This document shows, piece by piece, positions 1 to 6,563 of a stretch of DNA of 11,235 bases. Below the pieces are notes generated by a model, which worked only from the letters and a program-made list of their open reading frames with translations, did no database searches and was not told the DNA's origin. Numbering within the stretch: position 1 is the stretch's first letter; each line of letters opens with the position of its first letter. This DNA comes from Candidatus Omnitrophota bacterium (GTDB taxonomy: Bacteria; Omnitrophota; Gorgyraeia; Zapsychrales; JANLHA01): positions 1-11,235 of the forward strand of contig JAHFFS010000026.1 in the NCBI GenBank assembly GCA_023247815.1, read 5' to 3'. Made by a program: the position numbers and the translations under genes.

Positions 1-531
1 CCCCTCAAGAGCATCGGAGAAAGAAATTCGCTCTTTCTCCAAAAATTCCGGATTAAGGACCTGATCAATCGCCCCCATATACATCCTTACGGCCAAGGCC
101 GAATTGATCTTGCGAAACTTTCCCTTTTTGATCCCCTCTTCAATCAAGGCTTTGATCTCAAAGATCTTCGCGTTGCGAAAATTGAGAAAGCGCGTCCACA
201 AATCCGGCAATTCGGACTTGATATCTCCCAAAAAACGCTCAAACCAAGGCGTTAATCGCTGTTGTAGAAAAAAAATGTTTTTGGAAATGACCTCAACCGG
301 GTCTTTGTGACTTTCCTCTATTAAGGAAAGCTCGTGGTTAATCTCTTTCTCCAACCGGCCGAAAAGGGCTTCGGCCATTTCGATTTTACTGGTGAAATGT
401 TTATAGATGGTGTTCTTGCTCATGACCAGATCCTGAGCGATCTCGTCCATCGTCACCTTGCGATAACCGAACTTCAACATCCGGCCCATCGCGGCATTCA
501 AAATCCTTTCATGGGTTAAATCCTTCGACAT
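1..531 (-). CDS. TetR/AcrR-family transcriptional regulator (C-terminus cut by window edge)
   Basis: This is a one-component DNA-binding repressor of the TetR type. Translating the minus strand from ATG at 531 gives 177 residues with no stop before the edge, so only the extreme C-terminus is missing. Residues about 7-50 form the TetR_N domain: 'ERILNAAMGRMLKFGYRKVTMDEIA' then the recognition helix region 'MSKNTIYKHFTSK', the classic TetR helix-turn-helix ending in Y-x-H-F. The remainder is a helical ligand and dimer domain without a recognisable subfamily signature. A GGAGG ribosome site (536-540) sits just ahead of the ATG. The gene stands downstream of gap but is separated by a terminator and has its own promoter, with palindromes overlapping it that suggest autorepression. 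The ligand and regulon cannot be told; a target gene may lie beyond the left edge. Confidence 0.93.
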   Translation of the reverse strand, partial: MSKDLTHERILNAAMGRMLKFGYRKVTMDEIAQDLVMSKNTIYKHFTSKIEMAEALFGRLEKEINHELSLIEESHKDPVEVISKNIFFLQQRLTPWFERFLGDIKSELPDLWTRFLNFRNAKIFEIKALIEEGIKKGKFRKINSALAVRMYMGAIDQVLNPEFLEKERISFSDALEG

Positions 532-550
532 GCCACCTCCTTAACAATTA

Positions 551-579
551 ACTAAAAATACTCAATTAGTATTTTTAGT
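551..579. promoter_or_regulatory. Probable TetR operator: 12-bp perfect inverted repeat
   Basis: ACTAAAAATACT (551-562) and AGTATTTTTAGT (568-579) are perfect reverse complements around the 5-nt spacer CAATT. The palindrome lies immediately downstream of the -10 hexamer and covers the predicted start site, between the promoter and the ribosome site. This is where a TetR-family dimer would bind to repress its own gene. There is no T-tract, so it is not a terminator. Binding is inferred from position and symmetry. Confidence 0.65.
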
Positions 580-608
580 ATCCTAAATGTTAGGACGACC
601 TTTGTCAA
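580..608 (-). promoter_or_regulatory. Sigma-70-type promoter of the tetR-family gene
   Basis: On the minus strand a perfect -35 TTGACA (608-603) is followed by 17 nt and a -10 TAGGAT (585-580, four of six consensus bases). Transcription would begin about 573, inside the palindrome at 551-579, and leave a leader of about 40 nt before the ATG at 531. The -35 match and the ideal spacing make this credible. No mapping data exist here. Confidence 0.6.
581..595. promoter_or_regulatory. Second short palindrome in the tetR promoter spacer
   Basis: TCCTAA-ATG-TTAGGA is a perfect 6-bp inverted repeat with a 3-nt centre. It overlaps the -10 hexamer and fills most of the spacer between -10 and -35. It differs in sequence from the 551-579 palindrome, so it may bind another regulator, or it may be chance. 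Placement inside a promoter spacer is typical of a repressor site. Confidence 0.4.
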
Positions 609-646
609 TAAAATATTTTTTGTGGAATTGCTGGGGAGGGATCATC

Positions 647-690
647 AAAAAAAATAGCCAGCTATCCCCAAATATACGGAATAACTGGCT
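647..690 (-). terminator. Rho-independent terminator of gap
   Basis: Read on the minus strand, AGCCAGTTAT (690-681) pairs with ATAGCTGGCT (665-656) as a 10-bp stem with one G-U pair and a 15-nt loop. One A follows, then eight T residues (654-647). It begins 50 nt past the gap stop codon and insulates the regulator downstream. Confidence 0.85.
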
Positions 691-739
691 GTTCTGCTTA
701 TTGATAAACCGTTAAAACTTTACGAAAAAACCTTCAAAA

Positions 740-1744
740 CTATTTCCCAACACTCGCGACATATTTGATGAGGTCAACAACCTTATTGCTGTATCCCCAC
801 TCATTGTCATACCAGGAAACAACTTTAACAAAACGCTCATTGAGAGCAATTCCAGCATCGGCATCAAAAATCGATGTACGGCTGTCCCCGATAAAGTCGC
901 TTGAGACAACCGCGTCTTCGGTATAACCGAGGATCCCTTTCATCGGACCTTCGGAAGCCTTCTTCATAGCGGCCTTGATGTCATCCCACTTAGCAGGTTT
1001 CTCCAAGCGGCAAGTCAAATCCACGACCGAAACGTCAGCCACCGGAACCCGAAACGCCATCCCGGTCAGTTTGCCGTCCAACTCCGGAATGACCTTGCCC
1101 ACGGCCTTGGCCGCACCTGTCGACGATGGAATAATATTTTGAAACGCCCCACGGCCGCCACGCCAGTCTTTCTTCGACGGGCCATCGACGGTCTTCTGCG
1201 TTGCTGTCACCGCATGGCAAGTTGTCATCAAGCCTTCAACGATCTTCCAGTTGTCATTCAACACTTTGGCCACCGGTGCTAAACAATTCGTCGTGCAAGA
1301 GGCATTTGAAATCACATTCATGCTCGGCTGATAACCCTTTTCATTAACACCCATAACAAACATCGGCGCGTCTTTCGACGGGGCCGAGATGATAACCTTT
1401 TTCGCCCCAGCCGCCAGATGCCCTTTGGCCTCATCAACTGTTGTAAACAAACCCGTTGACTCAACCACATAATCCGCACCCACCGCGTCCCATTTGAGCT
1501 GGGCGGGATCTTTTTCCGATGAGATCCTGATTTTTTTGCCGTTGACAATCAAAACATTGCCATCGACTTTGATATCGCCTTTGAACGCCCCATGGGTTGA
1601 ATCATACTTAAGCATATAGCTCAAATATTCCGCGTCAAAAAGGTCATTGATCCCGACCACGTCTACGTTCCCCTGTTGGACCGCGGCACGAAAAACCAAT
1701 CGGCCAATCCGGCCGAATCCATTGATTCCGATCTTAACCGCCAT
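740..1744 (-). CDS. gap: Type I glyceraldehyde-3-phosphate dehydrogenase (phosphorylating, NAD-dependent type)
   Basis: This cytosolic glycolytic enzyme oxidises glyceraldehyde 3-phosphate with NAD+ and phosphate to 1,3-bisphosphoglycerate; the reverse reaction serves gluconeogenesis. The 334 residues match the full family length. The N-terminal Rossmann motif is 'INGFGRIGR' (7-15), with N33-D34 where NAD-preferring enzymes carry the adenosine-binding acidic residue. The active site is 'SNASCTTNC' with nucleophile C150 and base H177 ('TTCHAVTATQK'). 'DGPSKKDWRGGRGA' and 'WYDNEWGYS' complete the conserved set, so the protein should be active. The start is fixed by AAGGAGG at about 1752-1758. 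A strong promoter lies upstream and a hairpin plus T-tract follows, so the gene is probably monocistronic and well expressed. No pgk or tpi is adjacent. Confidence 0.98.
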   Translation of the reverse strand: MAVKIGINGFGRIGRLVFRAAVQQGNVDVVGINDLFDAEYLSYMLKYDSTHGAFKGDIKVDGNVLIVNGKKIRISSEKDPAQLKWDAVGADYVVESTGLFTTVDEAKGHLAAGAKKVIISAPSKDAPMFVMGVNEKGYQPSMNVISNASCTTNCLAPVAKVLNDNWKIVEGLMTTCHAVTATQKTVDGPSKKDWRGGRGAFQNIIPSSTGAAKAVGKVIPELDGKLTGMAFRVPVADVSVVDLTCRLEKPAKWDDIKAAMKKASEGPMKGILGYTEDAVVSSDFIGDSRTSIFDADAGIALNERFVKVVSWYDNEWGYSNKVVDLIKYVASVGK

Positions 1745-1817
1745 TTTGAATCCTCCTTCGTCCTGATAACTTTTATTCTTATTGAAATTTGATGGTTTGA
1801 ACCTACGAGAAGTTGTG

Positions 1818-1845
1818 ATTATAACATAAGGGTAAGCGCGTGCAA
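1818..1845 (-). promoter_or_regulatory. Extended -10 promoter of gap
   Basis: On the minus strand a consensus -10 TATAAT (1823-1818) is preceded by TG plus one base (1826-1824), giving an extended -10. A poor -35 match, TTGCAC (1845-1840), lies 16 nt upstream. Extended -10 promoters tolerate weak -35 boxes. The predicted start near 1811 leaves a leader of about 67 nt with a good Shine-Dalgarno site. This supports transcription of gap separately from fmt. Confidence 0.7.
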
Positions 1846-1874
1846 ATTATTTTCTCTGCGCCGGGGCAACAGGG

Positions 1875-1924
1875 AACCACACCCCGGGAGTCCAACTCCC
1901 CATGTTCAACCCCGGGGGTTGGTT
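1875..1924. repeat. GC-rich 50-bp palindromic element at the 3' end of fmt (family copy 1)
   Basis: The outer arms 1875-1888 and 1911-1924 are reverse complements over 14 bp except for two adjacent mismatches. A nested hairpin, GGGAGT-CCA-ACTCCC (1886-1900), competes with the outer stem. The right arm codes for the last residues of Fmt (T-N-P-R-G) and the TGA lies 2 nt into the loop. A related copy is at 9701-9749: aligned without gaps over 42 bases I count about 32 identities. There is no T-tract, so it is not a standard terminator, though the folded RNA could protect the fmt message 3' end. Confidence 0.75.
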
Positions 1925-2850
1925 AATACGGTACCCACGGATATTTTATGGCCGGTAATGAAAGTTCTCACTTCCATTGGTTTTGCCGATTCCAAATGGA
2001 CCTTTTTGATCAACAAAGCATCGCGGCCGGCTTGGACAACCACCCGACCCTCATTGACCTCAATAATCTCCCCGGGCTGCTGATTCATCGCTGATCCTTT
2101 GCTCATTTCCGTCTCTAAAATCTTAAGCTGCCTGCCTTCCCAATACGTATAAGCCGAAGGCCACGGGATCAGGCCACGGACCAGGTTATGGATCTGTGCC
2201 GCCGGCAACCGCCAATCAATCAATCCCAGCTCTTTGGTCAACTTCGGCGCTAAACTGACCTGACGATCATCTTGCTTCTTGCCACACGCCTGCCTCTTTT
2301 CAAAATCAGTTACCGCATCGAGCAGGATGTCTGCTCCCAACACGGCTAATTTTGCTCTCAACGTGACCGCGTTATCATTTTCTTGGATCGCGATACTCGA
2401 CTGCGAAACAATATCCCCAGCATCCATCTGCTCGTTCATTTGGATCACCGTAACACCGGTTTCTTTTTCACCTTTTAAGATCGCCCAATTGATCGGTGCG
2501 GCCCCGCGATATTTTGGCAGCAAAGACGCGTGAACATTGATCGCTCCCAACCGCGGTATACCCAAAATCCGGCCCGGTAAAATTTGGCCGTAAGCAATCA
2601 CGATGAAAAGGTCGGCTTGGTAAGACTGCAATTGTTTGACCCATTTTGGTTCCTTGAAATCTGGCGGCTGCAAACAATCCATCCCCTGCTCTTGGGCCAA
2701 AACCTTAATCGTAGACGCTGTTACTTTCAACCCACGGCCTTTGGGCCGATCCGGCTGAGTGACAATGGCCACAATTTTCTGCCCTGAATCGATCAGCCTT
2801 TTCAGACTGACCGCCGCAAAATCATCACTGCCAAAAAAAATGATTTTCAT
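1906..2850 (-). CDS. fmt: Methionyl-tRNA formyltransferase
   Basis: Fmt transfers a formyl group from 10-formyltetrahydrofolate to Met-tRNA(fMet), making the initiator for bacterial translation in the cytosol. From the start at 2850 ('MKIIFFGSDDFA') the protein has 314 residues, the usual length. The catalytic triad is intact: N105 and H107 in 'INVHASLLPKYRGAAP' and D143 in 'MDAGDI', almost the same numbering as E. coli. The C-terminal OB-fold part carries 'LGLIDW' and 'RGLIPWPSAYT'. An in-frame ATG at 2871, abutting the priA stop, would add seven residues; I prefer 2850 because family members begin at this point. No strong ribosome site supports either start. The last five codons and the stop come from the palindrome at 1875-1924. 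It follows priA directly, a common bacterial pairing, although def is absent here. Confidence 0.96.
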   Translation of the reverse strand: MKIIFFGSDDFAAVSLKRLIDSGQKIVAIVTQPDRPKGRGLKVTASTIKVLAQEQGMDCLQPPDFKEPKWVKQLQSYQADLFIVIAYGQILPGRILGIPRLGAINVHASLLPKYRGAAPINWAILKGEKETGVTVIQMNEQMDAGDIVSQSSIAIQENDNAVTLRAKLAVLGADILLDAVTDFEKRQACGKKQDDRQVSLAPKLTKELGLIDWRLPAAQIHNLVRGLIPWPSAYTYWEGRQLKILETEMSKGSAMNQQPGEIIEVNEGRVVVQAGRDALLIKKVHLESAKPMEVRTFITGHKISVGTVLTNPRG

Positions 2851-2871
2851 ATTCTTCGACCCATTCCACAT

Positions 2872-4638
2872 TTACGGATCCACATTGATCGTAACGATAA
2901 CACCTTTCTTATTTTTAAACCCACGAATAACCGGCCGGATCCGCTTGATCAATTTCTCCACGGACACGGTTTTTAACATTATAGAAAACCGATACTGTTT
3001 ACGCAACTTGAAGGAACCCACGGCTTGTGGATCAAAGATCTGTTCCTGCTTGGTCAAACATGGACTCAACGCCGCGTACAGCTGATTGGCCAAATCAGCG
3101 ACGACGTCTTCTTTCTTCCCTCGCAGCTGGATAGAAATGAAATGTTGATAGGGCGGAAATCCTAAGTTCCGACGGTGCTTCAATTCTTGTTGATAAAATC
3201 CCGCGAAATCCGCCTTCCCCACCGATGCTAACGTATATTCCTGGGGCTGATAAGTCTGGATCACCAACTTTTTTTGTGCCACCTGACGGAAATGCATGAG
3301 CAGACTGAAGACCCGATGCGCCGAATGGAAATCAAAACGATTGAGCTCCGAATCAATCGCCAACACAGCCAACAGACGCGGATGAATACGCCGCAAATGT
3401 TTCACAACCGCTTGTGTTGCCACAATCACATTGGCCTCCTCGGGAAACCGGGCAGATTCCTGATCAAACCTTGCCACCCTCGCGTAAGGAAAAAATTTTT
3501 TCAAGTCGGCTTCGACCTTGACCACACTGGCCTGCCAATTCCGCAAACGCCGCTCCTGGTCAGAACCCGCAGCCGGTGGATAAAAATATTTGATTTGATC
3601 GTTACGAGTTTCTTCCTGCGGCCCCTTACGGTTAAAAAAAACCACCACCTTACCGTCGTTGGCCAACGCTTCCTCAATGTGATTGATCATCGGGTAAGAC
3701 AAGTACGTTCCTTTTCGCGGTTTATAATTCGCCAGGTCAACGATCGTGGTGTCAGCCCATTGCTTATTCAAAAAAATCTCGACGCTGATTTTTTTCTTTT
3801 TAATTATCCCCCACAATTCAGGAGAAGGGCAAGAACTGCTAAACACCACGTTACACCCCTCAAGTTCCTGACGCATAAAAACCACGTCCCGGGTGTGATA
3901 GCGTGGGGATTGCTCCTGCTTGTAAGCGCTGTTGTCTTCTTCATCCATAACAATCAACCCCAATTGATCGACAGGAGCAAAAACCGCGGAACGCGTCCCC
4001 ACCACGACCCTTGATGTTCCGTTTTTGATGCTCGTCCACTGCTCCAGCTCTTCACTGGGCTTTAACTTTTTATCAATCACCGCGGCGATTACGGCGCACG
4101 CGCGTTCGATCATGGATTTGACATTGCCAATCAAATGCATTTCCGGGACCAAGACAATGACGCCCCGGCCTCGTGCCAAAGCATCTTTGATTTTATTTAA
4201 AACAAACGGCCAGCGCCCATCTCCCTGCTGATCATGACACAAAATGGTTTCTCCTTGATGTTGGGGAACCTCGTCACTGCGACGAGCGGCAAAATTTGAG
4301 ACCGTTTTGCGTCGAAGGACCGCAGGCAGACTGCTTTCAATCGCCTCACCCCAGGAACAACCGTAATAATCACTGAATGTTTTTGCCAATGTGAGTTGTG
4401 TCGCGGACAGCGCCGGATCAAGTTCGTCCAGAAGTGCCAGCACCGGCTTTAAATTTTTGATGGGACTTTGTTTTTGCAAACCAATCACATAACCGATCGT
4501 TTTACGAAACGCAAACGAAACATAAACCCGCTGCCCTTCTTTGACTTTGTCTCGAAACGCTTCCGGCAAAAAATAATCAAACGGTCCTTCGACCGGCAAT
4601 CCAAGTACAACTTGGGCGATGCGATTGTTCATTTTCAA
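2872..4638 (-). CDS. priA: PriA-family primosomal protein N' with degenerate helicase motifs
   Basis: PriA restarts replication at stalled forks by binding branched DNA and loading the replisome. The homology is clear: N-terminal 3'-binding domain ('VEGPFDYFLPEAF', 16-28), 'GTRSAVFAP' (214-222), 'YKQEQSPRYHTRD' (239-251), 'VIQTYQPQEY' (459-468) and the C-terminal 'RRNLGFPPY' (489-497). The enzyme core, however, is eroded. The P-loop position reads 'QQGDGRWPF' (137-145) without the GKT. DEEH has become DEED (232-235). The region after 'FNRKGP' (335-340) has none of the eight zinc-binding cysteines. The usual QVAGRAGR reads 'HFRQVAQKK' (449-457). At 588 residues it is shorter than E. coli PriA (732). 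The frame is open throughout, so this is not a recent pseudogene. It probably acts as a non-helicase DNA-binding or loading protein. It starts 17 bp after the GT28 gene; an alternative ATG is at 4632. Confidence 0.9.
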   Translation of the reverse strand: MKMNNRIAQVVLGLPVEGPFDYFLPEAFRDKVKEGQRVYVSFAFRKTIGYVIGLQKQSPIKNLKPVLALLDELDPALSATQLTLAKTFSDYYGCSWGEAIESSLPAVLRRKTVSNFAARRSDEVPQHQGETILCHDQQGDGRWPFVLNKIKDALARGRGVIVLVPEMHLIGNVKSMIERACAVIAAVIDKKLKPSEELEQWTSIKNGTSRVVVGTRSAVFAPVDQLGLIVMDEEDNSAYKQEQSPRYHTRDVVFMRQELEGCNVVFSSSCPSPELWGIIKKKKISVEIFLNKQWADTTIVDLANYKPRKGTYLSYPMINHIEEALANDGKVVVFFNRKGPQEETRNDQIKYFYPPAAGSDQERRLRNWQASVVKVEADLKKFFPYARVARFDQESARFPEEANVIVATQAVVKHLRRIHPRLLAVLAIDSELNRFDFHSAHRVFSLLMHFRQVAQKKLVIQTYQPQEYTLASVGKADFAGFYQQELKHRRNLGFPPYQHFISIQLRGKKEDVVADLANQLYAALSPCLTKQEQIFDPQAVGSFKLRKQYRFSIMLKTVSVEKLIKRIRPVIRGFKNKKGVIVTINVDP

Positions 4639-4655
4639 ATGCGGGTTGAATTCGG

Positions 4656-5750
4656 TTAAGATGATGACGTGACGAATGCCGCGATGTCTCTGGCCGCGTG
4701 CGGTTTAGCAAGAACAGCGATTTTTTCTTTAACGGCGGACAATTCGGATTGAGAGGCCTGGTAGCGTCGCAGCACTTCGGCCATTTTATCAATCGGGATA
4801 TCGCTCAGACCGACGCCATATTCTTTCAAAATTTGAACGTTATGCTGTTCCTGGCCAGGAATGGCGCTAAAAAATATCAAGGGCAGTCCGCAGACCAGAC
4901 CTTCGGAAATGGATAAACCGCCTGGCTTGGTGATCATCGCGTCAGCAGCTTTCATCAGTTCGTCCATATTGTCGACCAAACCATGCACTTTGACAAGTTC
5001 TGTTTTATCACGACTGAGCCGTTGGTAAAGATTTTTATTGTGTCCGCAGATGACGATGATCTGAAACCCGTCCAAGGCTTCAATCACATCGTCGATCGGG
5101 CCGATGCCGAAGGACCCCGTCGCTACCAATACCGTAAAGGTGTCTGGTTTCAATCCCAGGCGGCGGCGCAAGGTCGGGACATCAACAGGTTGTGCGAAGT
5201 GATGGTCGGTCGGAATGCCGGTGACTTTGATCTGATCAGCCGCGACCCCCAGCTGCTGCAATTTTGTCTTTGTCCGGTCGCAAGCCACCGCGTAAAAATC
5301 AATCCCTTTTGACACCCAAATGCTATGGACATCAAAATCGGTAATGACCGATATGACTTGTGAATGGATTTTCCCGCTCCGTTTCAAATAAGACGCCACT
5401 TCGTTGGGGAAAAAGTGGGCTGAATAAATTTGATCAAACTGCTCTTTGATCAAAAACTTGTGCAAACCAAAACCCATGACGGTATTTTGCATCCGTCGAA
5501 GGAACCTGACAACCGGCCCAAACCATTTTTGATCCAACAGTTCAAACACCACTTTCCAAATCCAAGGGAAATGAGAAATCATCACCGTGTAGGAACCACT
5601 GTAAAACTCCTTGTACCCTTTACGGGTATGATCAAGCGCGTCAACAATCCGGACATCATGAGACCCCTGCTGTTTGAGTTCGACAAAAATGGCCTCAGCG
5701 GCTCGACGATGGCCGGCACCAGCGGTTGCGTGAATCACCAATATTTTCAT
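4656..5750 (-). CDS. GT28 glycosyltransferase, MGDG synthase / UgtP-like (diacylglycerol glycosyltransferase)
   Basis: Proteins of this type move a sugar from a UDP-sugar to diacylglycerol at the inner membrane, forming glycolipids; the donor and product here are inferred. The 364 residues show the two-domain GT-B layout. The N-terminal MGDG_synth domain contains 'GAGHRRAAEAI' (11-21) and the signature 'TDFDVHSIWV' (137-146), followed by 'VTGIPTD' (176-182). The GT28 C-terminal nucleotide-sugar domain has 'TKPGGLSISEGLVCGLPLI' (274-292) and 'PGQEQHN' (298-304). There is no signal peptide or membrane helix, as expected for a peripheral protein. The ATG overlaps the stop of the GmhB-like gene in ATGA, so the two are translationally coupled. 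MurG also belongs to GT28, but the N-terminal domain argues against it. Confidence 0.87.
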   Translation of the reverse strand: MKILVIHATAGAGHRRAAEAIFVELKQQGSHDVRIVDALDHTRKGYKEFYSGSYTVMISHFPWIWKVVFELLDQKWFGPVVRFLRRMQNTVMGFGLHKFLIKEQFDQIYSAHFFPNEVASYLKRSGKIHSQVISVITDFDVHSIWVSKGIDFYAVACDRTKTKLQQLGVAADQIKVTGIPTDHHFAQPVDVPTLRRRLGLKPDTFTVLVATGSFGIGPIDDVIEALDGFQIIVICGHNKNLYQRLSRDKTELVKVHGLVDNMDELMKAADAMITKPGGLSISEGLVCGLPLIFFSAIPGQEQHNVQILKEYGVGLSDIPIDKMAEVLRRYQASQSELSAVKEKIAVLAKPHAARDIAAFVTSSS

Positions 5751-6379
5751 TTTCGCTTCACAAACTTTACGGGTTTTCTTGCGGTAAGAAGCGGACGGGA
5801 CGTTTTTTTGCGAGACGCCGGTTTACCATTGCCATCGAGGATGACTTTGACGGCCTCCAAAAGGTCTTTGGTGATGGTGTCCGGATAGACTTTCCATTTT
5901 CGCATATACCGACGATCTTCGCGTCCGGAAAGGACAAAGATCGTCTTGCAGCCGGCATTATGTCCGGCAAGGATGTCGGTCTCGGTATCACCGACAAAAT
6001 AAGTTTTTCCAGCCGACCGTAAATTTTTATTCATCGACCGCAGGGCCTCACGGATAAAACCAATGCCTGGCTTACGGTAATCGCAGTGTTGTCCGCCGCG
6101 GGCAATGGCATAATAAACCCGGTCGATCTTGCCGCCGGCCCTCTCCACTTCACGGAACATCTTGATCGTAATCTGGCTGAGTTTGTTCTGGCTGTAAACA
6201 CCCTTCTCGATGCCGGCCTGATTGGAAATCACGACGATCTTGTAACCAGCCTGGGTCAAACGCTGGATGGCCTCGAGCGAGCCAGGGATGAAATGAAAAT
6301 CCTTAGCACGGGTAACGTAATTGCCGTTTCCCGGGAATTTATTGATGACACCATCGCGATCTAGGAAGACTAATTTCAT
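5747..6379 (-). CDS. gmhB: HAD-family phosphatase, GmhB-like (D,D-heptose 1,7-bisphosphate phosphatase)
   Basis: GmhB removes the 7-phosphate from D-glycero-D-manno-heptose 1,7-bisphosphate on the way to ADP-heptose for the LPS inner core. All four HAD motifs are visible: 'FLDRDGVIN' (5-13, nucleophile D7 and acid/base D9), 'ISNQAG' (51-56, S52), 'YRKPG' (101-105, K103) and 'VGDTETDI' (129-136, D131/D135). The GmhB/HisB zinc loop, normally four Cys/His ligands just before RKP, is shortened to 'ARGGQHCDYRKP' with only H98 and C99. A basic tail of about 22 residues ends the protein. Histidinol phosphatase (HisB-N) is the main alternative, but the nearby GT9 gene favours heptose. A candidate promoter lies upstream, and the ribosome site (AAAGG, 6383-6387) is close to the ATG. 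Confidence 0.82.
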   Translation of the reverse strand: MKLVFLDRDGVINKFPGNGNYVTRAKDFHFIPGSLEAIQRLTQAGYKIVVISNQAGIEKGVYSQNKLSQITIKMFREVERAGGKIDRVYYAIARGGQHCDYRKPGIGFIREALRSMNKNLRSAGKTYFVGDTETDILAGHNAGCKTIFVLSGREDRRYMRKWKVYPDTITKDLLEAVKVILDGNGKPASRKKTSRPLLTARKPVKFVKRK

Positions 6380-6459
6380 TGCCTTTCTCTAAAATCAAAC
6401 GCTGTCAAGCTTTTTTTATGGACGTGGGGTCAGCGAGGAATTGCGCTCAAACCCGTATA

Positions 6460-6489
6460 AGTATAATTGAAAAACAATGGCGGGATCAA
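6460..6489 (-). promoter_or_regulatory. Candidate promoter for the gmhB-GT28-priA-fmt operon
   Basis: On the minus strand, TTGATC (6489-6484) is followed 18 nt later by TATACT (6465-6460), five of six -10 consensus bases. It lies in the 184-bp gap after the DegT gene and would give a leader of about 75 nt for the GmhB-like gene. The -35 box is weak (four of six). The rest of this gap (6380-6563) holds the REP-like palindrome at 6517-6544 and nothing else I can name. Confidence 0.4.
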
Positions 6490-6516
6490 TGGAAATAGGA
6501 AATTTTTTCAAATCTG

Positions 6517-6544
6517 GGGGACAGCCCCTGAAGGGACCGTTCCC
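6517..6544. repeat. REP-like palindrome downstream of the DegT gene
   Basis: The arms GGGGACAGCCCC (6517-6528) and GGGACCGTTCCC (6533-6544) surround the 4-nt loop TGAA. Folded as minus-strand RNA the stem closes with two G-U pairs and one A-C mismatch. The layout 'GGGGACAG-cccc-loop-gggacCGTTCCC' is one I associate with repetitive extragenic palindromes moved by REP-associated tyrosine transposases (RAYT). No such transposase is in the window. It begins 20 bp beyond the TAA of the DegT gene and has no T-tract immediately after it. Confidence 0.6.
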
Positions 6545-6563
6545 AGTCTTTCGATCTTACTTT

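Noticed and set aside
1875..1924. Rho-independent terminator for fmt
   Set aside because: The hairpin is strong, but no T-tract follows on the minus strand and the stop codon lies inside it; it fits a repeat element better.
2869..2871. ATG abutting the priA stop as the start of fmt
   Set aside because: It would add seven residues (MWNGSKN) ahead of the point where Fmt proteins normally begin, and it lacks a better ribosome site than the ATG at 2850. It stays possible.
3274..4014. A 246-codon open frame on the plus strand opposite priA
   Set aside because: It lies wholly inside the well-supported priA frame, its translation is rich in Arg, His and Pro with no recognisable domain, and it has no convincing ribosome site. 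It is antisense shadow coding.
5430..5888. A 152-codon plus-strand open frame across the GT28/GmhB junction
   Set aside because: Both minus-strand genes under it have clear family motifs and an ATGA overlap; the plus-strand product shows no domain.
6400..6435. Possible hairpin CGCTG...CAGCG with an internal A/T run between the DegT and GmhB-like genes
   Set aside because: Only about five pairs form, around a loop of about 26 nt, and the T-run is inside the loop instead of after the stem, so it is neither a terminator nor a riboswitch.
6441..6468. Plus-strand promoter TTGCGC...TATAAT
   Set aside because: The spacing is short (about 16 nt), the -35 box is poor, and no plus-strand gene lies downstream.
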